A stretch of DNA of 64,000 nt from Thiomicrorhabdus xiamenensis (GCF_013282625.1 NZ_CP054020.1:124001-188000), one strand, 5' to 3'; counted from the stretch's first letter, positions 1 through 9,033 are shown. Program-made: numbers and translations. The notes: generated from the letters alone by a model not told the origin.

Positions 1-325
1 CATTAAGAATCGTGGAGACTTCGGCCATTTGCCTCTCGGCAATATTTCGCATCGTCTGTACCAGCGTCACGATATCCGGGTCGCTGAGGCGGTAAATACG
101 CTGCTTTCCCTGAGTTTCGCAAACGACCAGACCGCTCTGTTTAAGGTGTTGTAAATGCTTGGAGACATTCGCAAGGCTTAAATTGAGTTTTTGACTCAAG
201 GTTTCCACTTGAGTGGGAGCCTGCGCCAGAATGTCGAGTATAAGCAGGCGATTGGCATGACCCATGGATTTGCCGATCTGCGCCAATTGTTCAAATAAAC
301 ATCGTTTTAGATTATCGGTTGTCAT
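1..325 (-). CDS. ArsR/SmtB-family transcriptional regulator, C-terminus outside window
   Basis: The visible 108 residues form a winged-helix ArsR domain, with the recognition-helix segment LSLANVSKHLQHLKQSGLV and a wing reading GKQRIYRL. The ATG is at 325 and the frame stays open past base 1, so the gene is cut by the window edge. The segment after the wing (LSDPDIVTLVQTMRNIAERQ) resembles ArsR proteins that carry a C-terminal rhodanese domain, common in sulfur bacteria. That second domain is an inference because it would lie outside the window. No obvious metal-binding cysteine pair is seen in the recognition helix. The gene diverges from the MFS transporter at 532, whose promoter carries an inverted repeat that could be its operator. 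Confidence 0.88.
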   Translation of the reverse strand, partial: MTTDNLKRCLFEQLAQIGKSMGHANRLLILDILAQAPTQVETLSQKLNLSLANVSKHLQHLKQSGLVVCETQGKQRIYRLSDPDIVTLVQTMRNIAERQMAEVSTILN

Positions 326-472
326 TCTGCTTTAAGGTCATTGGTCATGAAATAGTAAATCCCGGGGAAGCCGGGTTTCCTGTGAAAAGAAAGCAATAAG
401 CGGCTCTCCACAATATAGCGACCGAAGCATGTCTTGTCGACCCTGCTTTTGCCTCAATCTGGAAAGGGGAAT

Positions 473-501
473 TTGACAATCCAGAAATCTGCCACTAACA
501 T
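473..501 (+). promoter_or_regulatory. Promoter of the MFS transporter gene
   Basis: A perfect -35 hexamer TTGACA lies at 473-478. After a 17-base spacer comes TAACAT at 496-501, which matches four of six -10 positions. Transcription would start near 508, giving a leader of about 25 bases before the ATG at 532, with AGGGCAG as a plausible ribosome binding site. The -10 hexamer overlaps the inverted repeat at 499-520. Confidence 0.6.
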
Positions 502-520
502 TCAACCAGTTAGTTGAATG
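499..520. promoter_or_regulatory. Inverted repeat, candidate ArsR-family operator
   Basis: Perfect 8-base arms CATTCAAC (499-506) and GTTGAATG (513-520) flank a 6-base spacer. The site covers the end of the -10 box and the predicted start of transcription, so a bound protein would block the promoter. Inverted repeats containing ATTC/GAAT half-sites are typical targets of ArsR-family repressors such as BigR and SqrR. The divergent ArsR gene at 1-325 is the natural candidate, but binding is inferred. Confidence 0.55.
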
Positions 521-531
521 AGGGCAGTTAA

Positions 532-1788
532 ATGCAAGATTCTGCGTTAACCGGGCGTTACTTTGAGAACGGAATTCGCTGTAACCTGCCGCAGTTTTTG
601 CATCAGTTACTACAGGTCTTTCTGGTCGGATCTATGATCGGACTGACGCGCACGGTGCTTCCGGGACTGTCTTCTACAGAATTCGGTTTGGCCGAGCAGC
701 AGTTTATATTGCTTACCGCGTTTGTCGTGGTGTTCGGTTTTATCAAGGCGGTGATGAACTTGCTGGCGGGGCGGATGTCCGAGCGTTTCGGGCGGAAAAA
801 TATACTGATTCTCGGGTGGATAGCGGCATTGCCGATTCCGGTTTTGTTCTATTTCGCCGATAACTGGTATTGGATTTTAGCGGCCACTCTGTTTCTGGGG
901 TTAAATCAGGGGTTAAGTTGGTCGATGGCGCTTAACAGTAAACTGGATTTGGCTAAGCCCACTCAGAGGGGGCTGGTTAACGGTTTAAATGAATTTTCCG
1001 GTTATGCTGCCGTTGGCTTGGCCGGATTGCTTGCCGCAGCGGCGGTTGAATGGCTGGGGGCGCATTTGGCGTTGGGTATTTTATCGGCGCTCACTCTGTT
1101 TGCCGGTTTATATCTGGCGGTTTTTCACATTGTCGAAACCAGGCCTTGGGCTGAAGGCAATGGCGTCAGTCAATCGACTTCCCGACGACAAAGCCGGCCT
1201 CTAAACACGTTGTTTGCCTACGCCACTCTGCGATACTCTCCGCTTGTTGCGCTGAACCAGGCGGGCATGGTTGAGAAGTTTGTCGATGCGTTGGTTTGGG
1301 TGCTTCTGCCGGTTTATTTGCTCAGTCGGGAGTTGTCGCTGATTCAAGCCAGCGCTATTATTTCAGTTTACGGCGTCGTTTGGGGAGCCTCCCAGTTAGT
1401 AACAGGTCCTTTATCGGATAGAATAGGTCGTAAGCCTCTCATTGTGGCTGGAATGTGGCTATGTGCGCTGGGCGTCTGGGCGATTATTCACAGCCATGAC
1501 AGCGGGTGGTGGACGCTGGAAGCCGCTCTGATTGGTCTTGGGATGGCAATGCTTTATCCGACTCTGGGTGCAGCCGTGGCCGATCATGCAGACGCTCAGG
1601 AAAGAGCAACGATTTTAGGCGTTTACCGGTTCTGGCGCGATTTCGGTTATGCAATCGGCGCCTTGATTATGGGACTGGCAGCTCAGTTTACCGGACGCTT
1701 GGAAAGCGCTTTTGAACTGGTTGCGGTCGCGATGGTAATTTCGGGTCTTTGGGTTTGGCTTAAAGTCCCTCGTAAACAGATTCATTAA
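532..1788 (+). CDS. Major facilitator superfamily transporter
   Basis: A 418-residue protein with about twelve hydrophobic segments. It carries the MFS motif A twice: GRMSERFGRK near residues 80-89 (loop 2-3) and GPLSDRIGRK near 291-300 (loop 8-9). That is the usual length and two-half architecture of drug/proton antiporter-like MFS proteins. It is divergent from an ArsR regulator and has its own promoter with an overlapping inverted repeat, which suggests induction by whatever the regulator senses. The substrate cannot be read from sequence. If the regulator is of the ArsR-rhodanese type, a sulfur-related or toxic-ion substrate is possible, but this is speculation. Confidence 0.88.
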   Translation: MQDSALTGRYFENGIRCNLPQFLHQLLQVFLVGSMIGLTRTVLPGLSSTEFGLAEQQFILLTAFVVVFGFIKAVMNLLAGRMSERFGRKNILILGWIAALPIPVLFYFADNWYWILAATLFLGLNQGLSWSMALNSKLDLAKPTQRGLVNGLNEFSGYAAVGLAGLLAAAAVEWLGAHLALGILSALTLFAGLYLAVFHIVETRPWAEGNGVSQSTSRRQSRPLNTLFAYATLRYSPLVALNQAGMVEKFVDALVWVLLPVYLLSRELSLIQASAIISVYGVVWGASQLVTGPLSDRIGRKPLIVAGMWLCALGVWAIIHSHDSGWWTLEAALIGLGMAMLYPTLGAAVADHADAQERATILGVYRFWRDFGYAIGALIMGLAAQFTGRLESAFELVAVAMVISGLWVWLKVPRKQIH

Positions 1789-1803
1789 GTGGCAGGTAAA
1801 CCT

Positions 1804-2775
1804 ATGTCGAGTCAATTAGAATTTCAGGCATTGAAAGAACATTTGCAGACTGTGATTGTCGGGCAAGAAGCGCTTCTCGATAAAATGATGGTCGCACTTC
1901 TGACCGGCGGGCATGTCCTGCTGGAGGGGCCGCCAGGGCTGGCTAAAACGACCGCGGTTAAGGCGCTGGCACAGGGCGTTCATGCCGCTTTCCAGCGTAT
2001 CCAGTTTACTCCTGACCTGATGCCGGGCGATGTGATCGGCTCGGAAATTCTGGATAAAGAGAGCGGTGCTTTACGCTTTGTTCCGGGGCCGATTTTCCAC
2101 GATATTATTCTGGCCGACGAGATTAACCGTGCGCCGCCGAAAGTGCAGTCGGCGCTGTTGGAGGCGATGGCGGAAAAACAGGTAACGGCCGGCGGTAAGA
2201 CGCGCGCCTTGCCGGAGACGTTTTTGGTTCTGGCCACTCAGAACCCGCTTGAGCAGAACGGAACCTACCCTTTACCTGAGGCGCAGCTCGACCGTTTTAT
2301 GTTGCACCTGTTATTGGATTACCCAGATCAGGAAGATGAACTGGAAATTCTGCGTCGCGACCGCAAACGCCACTTCGGCGAAGATCAGGATAACTACCAG
2401 AGCGCCTTAACACCGCAACAGGTGATGCAGGCGCGTCATCAGGTTTCGGAACAATATGTTTCCGAGCCTGTCGAAGCGTATATGGTGGCGTTGGTGACCG
2501 CCACCCGCCGTCTTGGAGAGCTGGATCCCGAGATGGAGGAAGTGTTGAAAATCGGTGCCTCGCCGCGTGCTTCTCTGGCTTTGTTACATGCCAGCTGTGC
2601 CTGGGCATGGCTGGATGGTCGGGATTTCGTCACGCCGGACGATGTGCAGCAGATGCTGCCGGATGTTCTGCGGCACCGAATTATCCTAAGCTTTGGTGCC
2701 TATGCCAGTGGCTGGAGCGCGGATAAAATCATCCAGCGTTTGATCGAATTGGTCGCCATCCCGGAAACGGATTGA
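1804..2775 (+). CDS. MoxR-family AAA+ ATPase
   Basis: A 323-residue AAA+ ATPase with Walker A GPPGLAKT at residues 42-49, Walker B followed by the MoxR signature (LADEINRAPPK) near 103-113, and sensor segment LATQNP. I chose the ATG at 1804 because AGG at 1794-1796 is well spaced from it. A GTG at 1789 in the same frame abuts the MFS stop codon and has no such site. MoxR proteins act as chaperone-like ATPases that activate partner VWA-domain proteins. The next five genes encode DUF58, DUF4381, two VWA proteins and a BatD-like protein, the classical partner set. Confidence 0.95.
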   Translation: MSSQLEFQALKEHLQTVIVGQEALLDKMMVALLTGGHVLLEGPPGLAKTTAVKALAQGVHAAFQRIQFTPDLMPGDVIGSEILDKESGALRFVPGPIFHDIILADEINRAPPKVQSALLEAMAEKQVTAGGKTRALPETFLVLATQNPLEQNGTYPLPEAQLDRFMLHLLLDYPDQEDELEILRRDRKRHFGEDQDNYQSALTPQQVMQARHQVSEQYVSEPVEAYMVALVTATRRLGELDPEMEEVLKIGASPRASLALLHASCAWAWLDGRDFVTPDDVQQMLPDVLRHRIILSFGAYASGWSADKIIQRLIELVAIPETD

Positions 2776-2783
2776 CTGTCAGC

Positions 2784-3761
2784 ATGAAACCGTTGGATTC
2801 ACAGTCGTTTAAGGCGTTGTTAAATCAGCTGGATGCCTGGAATATGCAGCCGGACTGGGGGCAAAAGCTCTCGTCGCAGTCCTTGCAGGGGCCGCAGAAC
2901 AGTCGCATGCATGGCAGCGGAAGTGAATTCGCGGAAAGCCGTCCCTATGCGCATGGGGACGAGATCCGCCATCTTGATTGGCGTTTGATGGCGCGCAGCG
3001 GCGAAGCCTTTAGCCGTCGCTTTGAAGAACAGCGCCAGGCGGAATGGGTGATCGCTGTCGATATGCGTGAACCGATGTGGTTCGGAACCCGTCGTCAATT
3101 CAAGGTTTCTCAGGCATTGAATCTGGTCGCAATGATCGCTTGGCAGGCGCAAAGACATAATGTCAGTCTGCAGCTCTGGGCTTTCGGTGATCGTTTACTG
3201 CGCATTCCTCTGACACAGTTAAGCGGCCAGAGCCTGGTGCTTTCCTGTCTGCAGTCATTGAATCATTCGAAGTCCGAGTGGCTTGCCGCAGGCCAACGTC
3301 CGGTGAGCCTGTCCAAAGCGATGAATGAACTCTTTACGCATACCGATGCCGGAGCGAGTGTCTTTATTGTCAGCGATCTGCATGACTTTACCGAAAATGC
3401 CGAGTTCGCCAAGCAGCTAATCGCCTGGCGACAGCGTTTGACGCTGAATTTTCTATGGTTGTATGATCCGGCGGAAGTCGCTTTACCGGCCGTTCCCGGA
3501 TTGCAGTTGCTCGGTTCTATGGGTAAGGCGCTTCGTCTCGATCGCTTGTTGGAACGCAAAGCTTATCAGCACTGGGCGCAGTCGCACTATGCCCGGATCG
3601 AGGAAGCCTTGATAAAAAACGGCGCCCGTTTTGCGGCGGCTTCCAGCGAAACGCCCCTGCAACAGTTGGCAAGGGTTTATCTGCAGTTAACCGCCCATAA
3701 TCAAGGCGTTTTGGCGGCCCAACAGTCGACACTTTCCGAACGAGGGACGACGAATGGCTGA
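2784..3761 (+). CDS. DUF58 domain protein
   Basis: A protein of about 325 residues with the DUF58 core near residues 49-80 (FAESRPYAHGDEIRHLDWR, then ARSGEAFSRRFEEQ). This domain is found almost always beside MoxR ATPases and is thought to be a degenerate VWA-like fold. No membrane segment is evident, so it is probably cytoplasmic. The start is uncertain. The ATG at 2784 is given, but a TTG at 2772 overlaps the moxR stop codon and would suit translational coupling. It overlaps the next gene by 8 bases. Confidence 0.92.
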   Translation: MKPLDSQSFKALLNQLDAWNMQPDWGQKLSSQSLQGPQNSRMHGSGSEFAESRPYAHGDEIRHLDWRLMARSGEAFSRRFEEQRQAEWVIAVDMREPMWFGTRRQFKVSQALNLVAMIAWQAQRHNVSLQLWAFGDRLLRIPLTQLSGQSLVLSCLQSLNHSKSEWLAAGQRPVSLSKAMNELFTHTDAGASVFIVSDLHDFTENAEFAKQLIAWRQRLTLNFLWLYDPAEVALPAVPGLQLLGSMGKALRLDRLLERKAYQHWAQSHYARIEEALIKNGARFAAASSETPLQQLARVYLQLTAHNQGVLAAQQSTLSERGTTNG

Positions 3762-4224
3762 ACTTATCGATATCGAAGCGCCTTTTCTTCCCGTGCCGGC
3801 GCTTGCGGAAAGCGCATCGACATTTTGGTGGTGGATACTGCCGGCATTAATGATGTTTGGCCTGATCTGGCTGCTGAGAAGTCGCAGTTTCCGACACTGG
3901 CGTCGTTTACTTGCCTGGAGAAGCGAAGACGGTGTCTGGGTTCTGTTTTATCTGCTGCAGCCTTTAAAACGGAATAATTCCCTGTTGAACCCTTCTTTGC
4001 GGGAGCGACTGCAAATGGTGCTGCAACAATTGGGCACTTTAGGGAGTCAGTCGCAGACTTTGACCCCGGCACAGAAAGTGGAACTGGATCGCTTGGGCGG
4101 GGTTGCCAGACGCCTTTACTGGCGTTGCCTCTGGTCGACTTATTTCGGGCGTCAGAAAGTGCGTTTAAAGCACGGGCTAAGACATTTTTCGCTAAAAGCC
4201 CGTTCGGAGAGACAGGATGGCTGA
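3754..4224 (+). CDS. DUF4381 family membrane protein of the MoxR operon
   Basis: A 156-residue protein with one strong hydrophobic segment near residues 24-41 (FWWWILPALMMFGLIWLL), followed by a basic, probably cytoplasmic domain ending in WRCLWSTYFGR. This layout and position match DUF4381, a family that accompanies MoxR-DUF58-VWA clusters. It overlaps both neighbours by 8 bases, so the operon is translationally coupled. Molecular role unknown. Confidence 0.8.
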   Translation: MAELIDIEAPFLPVPALAESASTFWWWILPALMMFGLIWLLRSRSFRHWRRLLAWRSEDGVWVLFYLLQPLKRNNSLLNPSLRERLQMVLQQLGTLGSQSQTLTPAQKVELDRLGGVARRLYWRCLWSTYFGRQKVRLKHGLRHFSLKARSERQDG

Positions 4225-5368
4225 TTGGTTGGAATTGACACAGAACTGGTGGCAATCGTGGCATTTTGCTGCGCCCCAACTACTCTGGTTGGGCGCTTTT
4301 CTGCCTGTCTGGTGGTTATGGCGCGGGTTGGTCAGCAAACGCGATCTGCAAGATGATCTCGGGGATTGGCGTGATTGGCACTTTTCGAGAATTATCAGCG
4401 CCAAACATAGCCTTTTAGCGCAGATGCAGGCAAATTCACTGCCTGCGGAAGTGGCAAAAGAAGGCGAGAAACAGTTAAAAACCTGGCAGGCGTTGCTTCT
4501 GTTTACACTGCGCTTTGCTTTATTGTTGAGTCTGTTATTCGTTTTGGCTCAGCCGCAAAAAGCGTTACCGCCTGAACCTTTGGTGCAGCAGAAAACGGTG
4601 CGCGATCTGTTGTTTGTGGTTGAGGCCTCGGCATCCTTTTTATTGAACGATTATCAGCAAGATGGCAAGCCCCAGACGCGAATGCAGGCGGTTCAGCAGG
4701 TTTTGGATCAGTTTATTGAACAACTCCCCGGTAACCGTTTCGCGATTACCGTTTATGCGCAAAGTGCATTTAACCTGCTGCCTTTGAGTGCGGATCAGCA
4801 GGCCGCACGTCTTTATCTGCAACGTCTGAGACCCTATCTGGCCGGGCGCACCGACGAGGCTATGGCGGAAGCTTTGGGGCTGGCGCTCAAGCAGACCCAG
4901 TCCGCCAATCTGGCTTTGGAGCAAATGCCTGAGCGTAAACGGGTGTTGATTCTGATTAGCGATGGCGATAACCAGCCGAGCCGTCTGCCGGTCGAGCAGG
5001 CGCTTGATTACGCGCAGTTGCTGCAGGTTCCGATTTATACCATTGGTGTGGGTGCGACGGATGAACGGGCTGACAAACGCGAGTTCAGCGGCTTGCTGTA
5101 TCAGCCTTTGAAGGCGGATCTGCTACGAACCATCGCCGCACAGAGCGGAGGCCAGTTTTACCAGATTGGCAGTGGCCTGGATCTGCGGGAAGTTCTGCAC
5201 AAGATTGATCAGGCGGAAGGTGTACCGTGGCAGGCGCCTCCGAAGAAACGGGCTTTTATGCCTTTGTATCCGCAGTTTCTTTGGCTGAGTTTATTGCTCT
5301 TTGTCGCCTACCTTTCGGTTCTGGTTCTGACGAGATCGGCATCGCATGACGAGGAGGGGGCAAGATGA
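4217..5368 (+). CDS. VWA domain membrane protein (BatA-like), altered MIDAS
   Basis: A 383-residue protein with a membrane segment near residues 93-113, a von Willebrand A domain near 130-320 and a C-terminal membrane helix near 352-372. The metal site (MIDAS) motif normally reads DxSxS. Here it is EASAS at 136-140, with Glu in place of the first Asp. The downstream Thr (AGRTDEA) and Asp (LISDGDN) positions are kept. In Bat operons, BatA-like and BatB-like VWA proteins work in the inner membrane with the MoxR ATPase. The gene overlaps the next one by 4 bases. Confidence 0.9.
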   Translation: MADWLELTQNWWQSWHFAAPQLLWLGAFLPVWWLWRGLVSKRDLQDDLGDWRDWHFSRIISAKHSLLAQMQANSLPAEVAKEGEKQLKTWQALLLFTLRFALLLSLLFVLAQPQKALPPEPLVQQKTVRDLLFVVEASASFLLNDYQQDGKPQTRMQAVQQVLDQFIEQLPGNRFAITVYAQSAFNLLPLSADQQAARLYLQRLRPYLAGRTDEAMAEALGLALKQTQSANLALEQMPERKRVLILISDGDNQPSRLPVEQALDYAQLLQVPIYTIGVGATDERADKREFSGLLYQPLKADLLRTIAAQSGGQFYQIGSGLDLREVLHKIDQAEGVPWQAPPKKRAFMPLYPQFLWLSLLLFVAYLSVLVLTRSASHDEEGAR

Positions 5369-7314
5369 TCGGGCTGGAGTGGTTAAGTTGGCGTCAGCCG
5401 GCGTTTTTACTCGCGCTTTTTATGCCGTTGTTGCTTTTGCTTTGGCGTCGTTTCAAGGAGCAGAGCTCGCAACAATCCTATGCGGATAAACATCTCTGGC
5501 CGAACCTCAAGGTCTCTGGCCCAATGCGTCGAGGATACCGTCGCTTTGCGCTCTTTTCGCCATTGACGCTGTTGATTCTGGCGTGGAGCAGTCTGGTGAT
5601 TGCCATGGCGGGTCCGAAAATCTATCAGCAAAGCACCGACAGTCAATCCTTGCAGGGGGTTGATATTATGCTGGTTCTGGATTTATCGCGGTCAATGCTG
5701 GCATCGGAACCGGGGCAGCCGAGCCGGTTCGAAAATGCCCGTCGTTTGGCTCAGAGTTTCAGTAAAAAACTGCAGCCACAGGATCGCGTCGGCTTACTGG
5801 CATTTTCCGGAAGTGCGCATCTGGTGAGCCCTCTGGCGTTTGACAAGTCGCTGATTGTCGAGGATCTGGAATTGCTTTATCCCGGTTTGGTTCCGTTGGA
5901 CGGCTCATGGCTGGAACCGGCGATTATCCGCGGATTACAGCATTTAGAGCATAATCAGATCGGTTCGTCGCTGAGCGAAAAAATTCAAAACCGTGCTCGT
6001 GCTCTGGTGGTTTTCAGTGATGGAGCCGAACCTTTCCTGAAACCGGTCGAACTGTCGCAGGACCTTAAAGCGCTACCGCTGCAAGATTGGCTTCAGGAGG
6101 ATTTGAACCATTTGTGGCTGTTAGGATTCGGTTCTTTGCAGCCGCAAGCCGTACCGGATGCCGGACATCCTTCCGGCGTGCTGCACCATTTCGGTCTTCC
6201 GGTGAATTCGGCTTTGCAGGAGGGCAGTCTTCGTCAATGGACGGAAAAAGCGAAACATGCAGATTACTGGCGCAGTGACGGGAGCCTGACTCCTTTGCTC
6301 GAGCACCTGGATGAATTGCGCGAATCTTCCCGAGAGCAGTCTGTTCAGGCACAGCAGTGGTTATGGTTGGATGTCGGGCCTTGGTTTGTCGGCGTGGCGC
6401 TTGTTTTGCTGGCGATGGTTTTTATGCCGCAGAGCCTCTGGATCGGTTTCTTTGTGATCGCGATTGCTCTGTTAAGTACACAGGTATTTGCCTCCGAAGA
6501 AGAGCGGGACGCTTTCCAGCTCTATCAGCAACAGGAATTTGTACAATCCCAGCAGGCGTATGCTGCTTTGGCCGCGGAACGCGCGCAACAGCCGAACGAG
6601 TTTTCGGCTTGGTTCGGTGCCGGCGCGGCCGCTTATAAGGCGCAGGATTATGCCGCTGCCGTGCGTTATTTTCGACAAGCCGCCTGGTTAGCCGACAATG
6701 ACGATCTGCGCGCCAAAGCATTGTTTAATCTCGGCAACAGTTACTATCTGGCCTTTCTCCCGACACCGGCTGTGGAAGCGTTCGAACAAGCTTTGTTGTA
6801 TCGCTCTCCCTATGCCGAAGCCGAGCATAATCTGGTGTTGGCCAAGCAGCGCCGCGAAGAGGAGTTGACCATGCGTCGCAAAAAACAGGACGGAGACGAT
6901 GCTGAAGGCGAATCCAGCGGAAGAGGCGAACAGCAGGATGGAGCCTTTTATGGCGGACAGAAGCCAAACAGTTCTCAGTCCGATGAAGAGGGGTTTGGGG
7001 CCGATGGTGACGCGATGGGCGGCGAGCGGAATGGCGATAAACCGCCGCTTCCCGAACAGGGCGATTACGCTCTCTATCAGCTTGAAAGCGGCAGTAAGGA
7101 TTTTGTGGCCGGCTCCGCCGGACGCGCAGAATCAGCTGCCGTGCAGATACAACGTCAGGAGAGCCGTTTGAAAAATGCCCGTCAGTTTGCCGCGGAAGTA
7201 GCGGCATTGGAAACTCAGCAGCGCCGCCTGCTCAAACGGCTGTTTGAAGCAGAAGCCGGTTTTCATGCCGAACAGGATGAGACTCATGCTATTCCGGGAA
7301 TTCAGCCATGGTAA
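5365..7314 (+). CDS. VWA and TPR domain membrane protein (BatB-BatC-like fusion)
   Basis: A 649-residue protein. Two N-terminal membrane helices (about 12-27 and 62-82) are followed by a VWA domain with an intact MIDAS start DLSRS at 106-110 and VVFSDGAE further on. Two more hydrophobic helices follow near 338-376, then tetratricopeptide repeats around 385-500 (WFGAGAAAYKAQDYAAAVRYF, ALFNLGNSYYL). A charged, glycine-rich low-complexity tail comes last. This combines BatB (VWA) and BatC (TPR), which are separate genes in some genomes. The TPR part probably faces the periplasm as a protein-binding platform. Confidence 0.92.
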   Translation: MIGLEWLSWRQPAFLLALFMPLLLLLWRRFKEQSSQQSYADKHLWPNLKVSGPMRRGYRRFALFSPLTLLILAWSSLVIAMAGPKIYQQSTDSQSLQGVDIMLVLDLSRSMLASEPGQPSRFENARRLAQSFSKKLQPQDRVGLLAFSGSAHLVSPLAFDKSLIVEDLELLYPGLVPLDGSWLEPAIIRGLQHLEHNQIGSSLSEKIQNRARALVVFSDGAEPFLKPVELSQDLKALPLQDWLQEDLNHLWLLGFGSLQPQAVPDAGHPSGVLHHFGLPVNSALQEGSLRQWTEKAKHADYWRSDGSLTPLLEHLDELRESSREQSVQAQQWLWLDVGPWFVGVALVLLAMVFMPQSLWIGFFVIAIALLSTQVFASEEERDAFQLYQQQEFVQSQQAYAALAAERAQQPNEFSAWFGAGAAAYKAQDYAAAVRYFRQAAWLADNDDLRAKALFNLGNSYYLAFLPTPAVEAFEQALLYRSPYAEAEHNLVLAKQRREEELTMRRKKQDGDDAEGESSGRGEQQDGAFYGGQKPNSSQSDEEGFGADGDAMGGERNGDKPPLPEQGDYALYQLESGSKDFVAGSAGRAESAAVQIQRQESRLKNARQFAAEVAALETQQRRLLKRLFEAEAGFHAEQDETHAIPGIQPW

Positions 7315-8768
7315 GAGTGTATTTCTTTTTGCTTTCTGTGTTGCTGACGCTTCCTGCTCAAGCGGTTTCGATTGAACTGCAGAAGGCACAGGTACCTTTC
7401 GGTGAGGCGGTTGTCGTCAGAATAAAGACGCAGGAAAACGAGGTGTTGCAGCACTATTTGCAGAATCTGCCGCGCGAAGCATGGGCCAGAGATTTTGTTA
7501 TTGAGTTGCACACGAACAGCCAAAACCGAGCAGCTTACTATCTGTATGCCTATGAGCCTGGGTCATACCGGCTTGCGCAAGGTGGAATCTTTCAGGGGGC
7601 GGATGTGCAGGTGCTGCCGAATTCTTTGATTGATGTCCAGTGGTTACCGGTTGCATCCGGAGTGGTGTATCAGAAACAGGCGTGGCCGTGGGAGGTTAAG
7701 GTCAAGCTGAACGATCCAAGCTTACGGGTTCAGCTTCAGGGATTTATAGGCAGTGATCTGCAGTCTAATCCCAAGGACTTAAAGGTTGATTTGCAGGGGC
7801 AGAGTCTGCTTGCCGGTGATTTGCATGGAACCTTACGAAGTTGGTATCAATATGAGCTGCCGCAGGAAGGCTTGTCTCAGGGGGCAACTCGCGCTTATTC
7901 CCCCGCCTTGCAAGTGGATCACGGTAAACGTCATCCATGGAAGTTTTTTGCACGTCCGCTCGAAATGCAATGGAAGCCCTTGCCCGGGTTTTTACCGCCT
8001 CAGGTTATGATCGGGGCAATCCATTTTCAACCGCAGCCATTGCCTTTATGGGCGAAACAGGGCGATCTGCTGTACTGGCAGTGGGCATTGGACGGTGTGC
8101 AGATGGGGCGACAGGCGTTAAATCTCGCACTATTACAGATGTTGGCTGCGCAGCCGAGAAACGGGCAGCTTGAGTGGTTTGCACCGGAAATTACCTATCA
8201 GGATAAGGATCCTGGCAAGGTTGTGATCAGAGTTCCGATTCGATTACGGGCGGCGGGAAATATTGTTCTGCCTCAATGGACTTGGCGTTATTTCGATACC
8301 GAAAGCGGCAAGTTGCAGGTAGTGACGCCGCAAAGGGGTTCGCTATGGAGTTTTGCGTCCTGGCAACTCTATCTTACAGCCACCGTTGCCTTAGGATTTG
8401 TCATTGGGTTGCTGGCGGTTGTAACCTTAGTTATTCATTTCTACCGGATGAAACGGACCGTTTTGCGCAAGGTTGCCGAACTTGAATCTACTGGACAGAG
8501 TCAGGCATTGTGGCGGCAAACCGAACGGTGGCTTGCCTGTGATTCTATTCGTTCATGGGGGCAGTGGCAGCAGTCAACCGGAGTAGACCTTGAAGTGGTT
8601 GAGGCTTTGCAGCGCGGGTTGTATGCAAACGCCGGCAAAGGCAAACAACCTTTGCCGCTGGATGCGCTTTGCAAAGAACTGCACAAGCTGAACTGGACGC
8701 GCAGAATTCTGCGCGCTTATTTGAAAGACATGCTACAGCCACTGGTTAAGCAGGTTTACAGAAGCTGA
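7308..8768 (+). CDS. BatD-like membrane protein
   Basis: A 486-residue protein starting with a signal sequence (VYFFLLSVLLTLPAQA), then a long beta-rich periplasmic region, one membrane helix near residues 352-377 and a cytoplasmic C-terminal domain of about 105 residues. Size, layout and last place in the MoxR operon fit BatD (aerotolerance-related exported protein). It overlaps the VWA-TPR gene by 7 bases. The next gene converges on it with only 12 bases between, and I see no clear terminator there. Confidence 0.85.
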   Translation: MVRVYFFLLSVLLTLPAQAVSIELQKAQVPFGEAVVVRIKTQENEVLQHYLQNLPREAWARDFVIELHTNSQNRAAYYLYAYEPGSYRLAQGGIFQGADVQVLPNSLIDVQWLPVASGVVYQKQAWPWEVKVKLNDPSLRVQLQGFIGSDLQSNPKDLKVDLQGQSLLAGDLHGTLRSWYQYELPQEGLSQGATRAYSPALQVDHGKRHPWKFFARPLEMQWKPLPGFLPPQVMIGAIHFQPQPLPLWAKQGDLLYWQWALDGVQMGRQALNLALLQMLAAQPRNGQLEWFAPEITYQDKDPGKVVIRVPIRLRAAGNIVLPQWTWRYFDTESGKLQVVTPQRGSLWSFASWQLYLTATVALGFVIGLLAVVTLVIHFYRMKRTVLRKVAELESTGQSQALWRQTERWLACDSIRSWGQWQQSTGVDLEVVEALQRGLYANAGKGKQPLPLDALCKELHKLNWTRRILRAYLKDMLQPLVKQVYRS

Positions 8769-8780
8769 TGACTGCGTGTT

Positions 8781-9023
8781 TCAGCTGAAGTTTTTAATCA
8801 ATTTATGGTATTTACGCCAAGCGATAAACGCGGCATAGGCGACAAATCCGATAATCACCGCATAGCCGCTGTAGGCAAGCCCGCTGGAAAAGGTATTTTC
8901 ACGGAATATGCTGGGAATAATCAGCAAAATACCGATAAAAATGCCGATCGAAGCGGTTTTCCAAGCAACCTTAAGGATGCTTTTTAAAAGAAGTTGTTTG
9001 TGTTGCTTGGAGCCCAGTTCCAT
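8781..9023 (-). CDS. Small membrane protein with two helices, unknown function
   Basis: An 80-residue protein starting MELGSKQHKQ at 9023, preceded by GAGG at good spacing. It has two hydrophobic segments, near residues 24-37 (ASIGIFIGILLIIP) and 47-65 (AYSGYAVIIGFVAYAAFIA), and a basic C-terminus (WRKYHKLIKNF), which should lie in the cytoplasm. It begins 10 bases after the trxC stop codon, so the two are probably co-transcribed. I do not recognise the family. Confidence 0.75.
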   Translation of the reverse strand: MELGSKQHKQLLLKSILKVAWKTASIGIFIGILLIIPSIFRENTFSSGLAYSGYAVIIGFVAYAAFIAWRKYHKLIKNFS

Positions 9024-9033
9024 ATCAGCCTCG

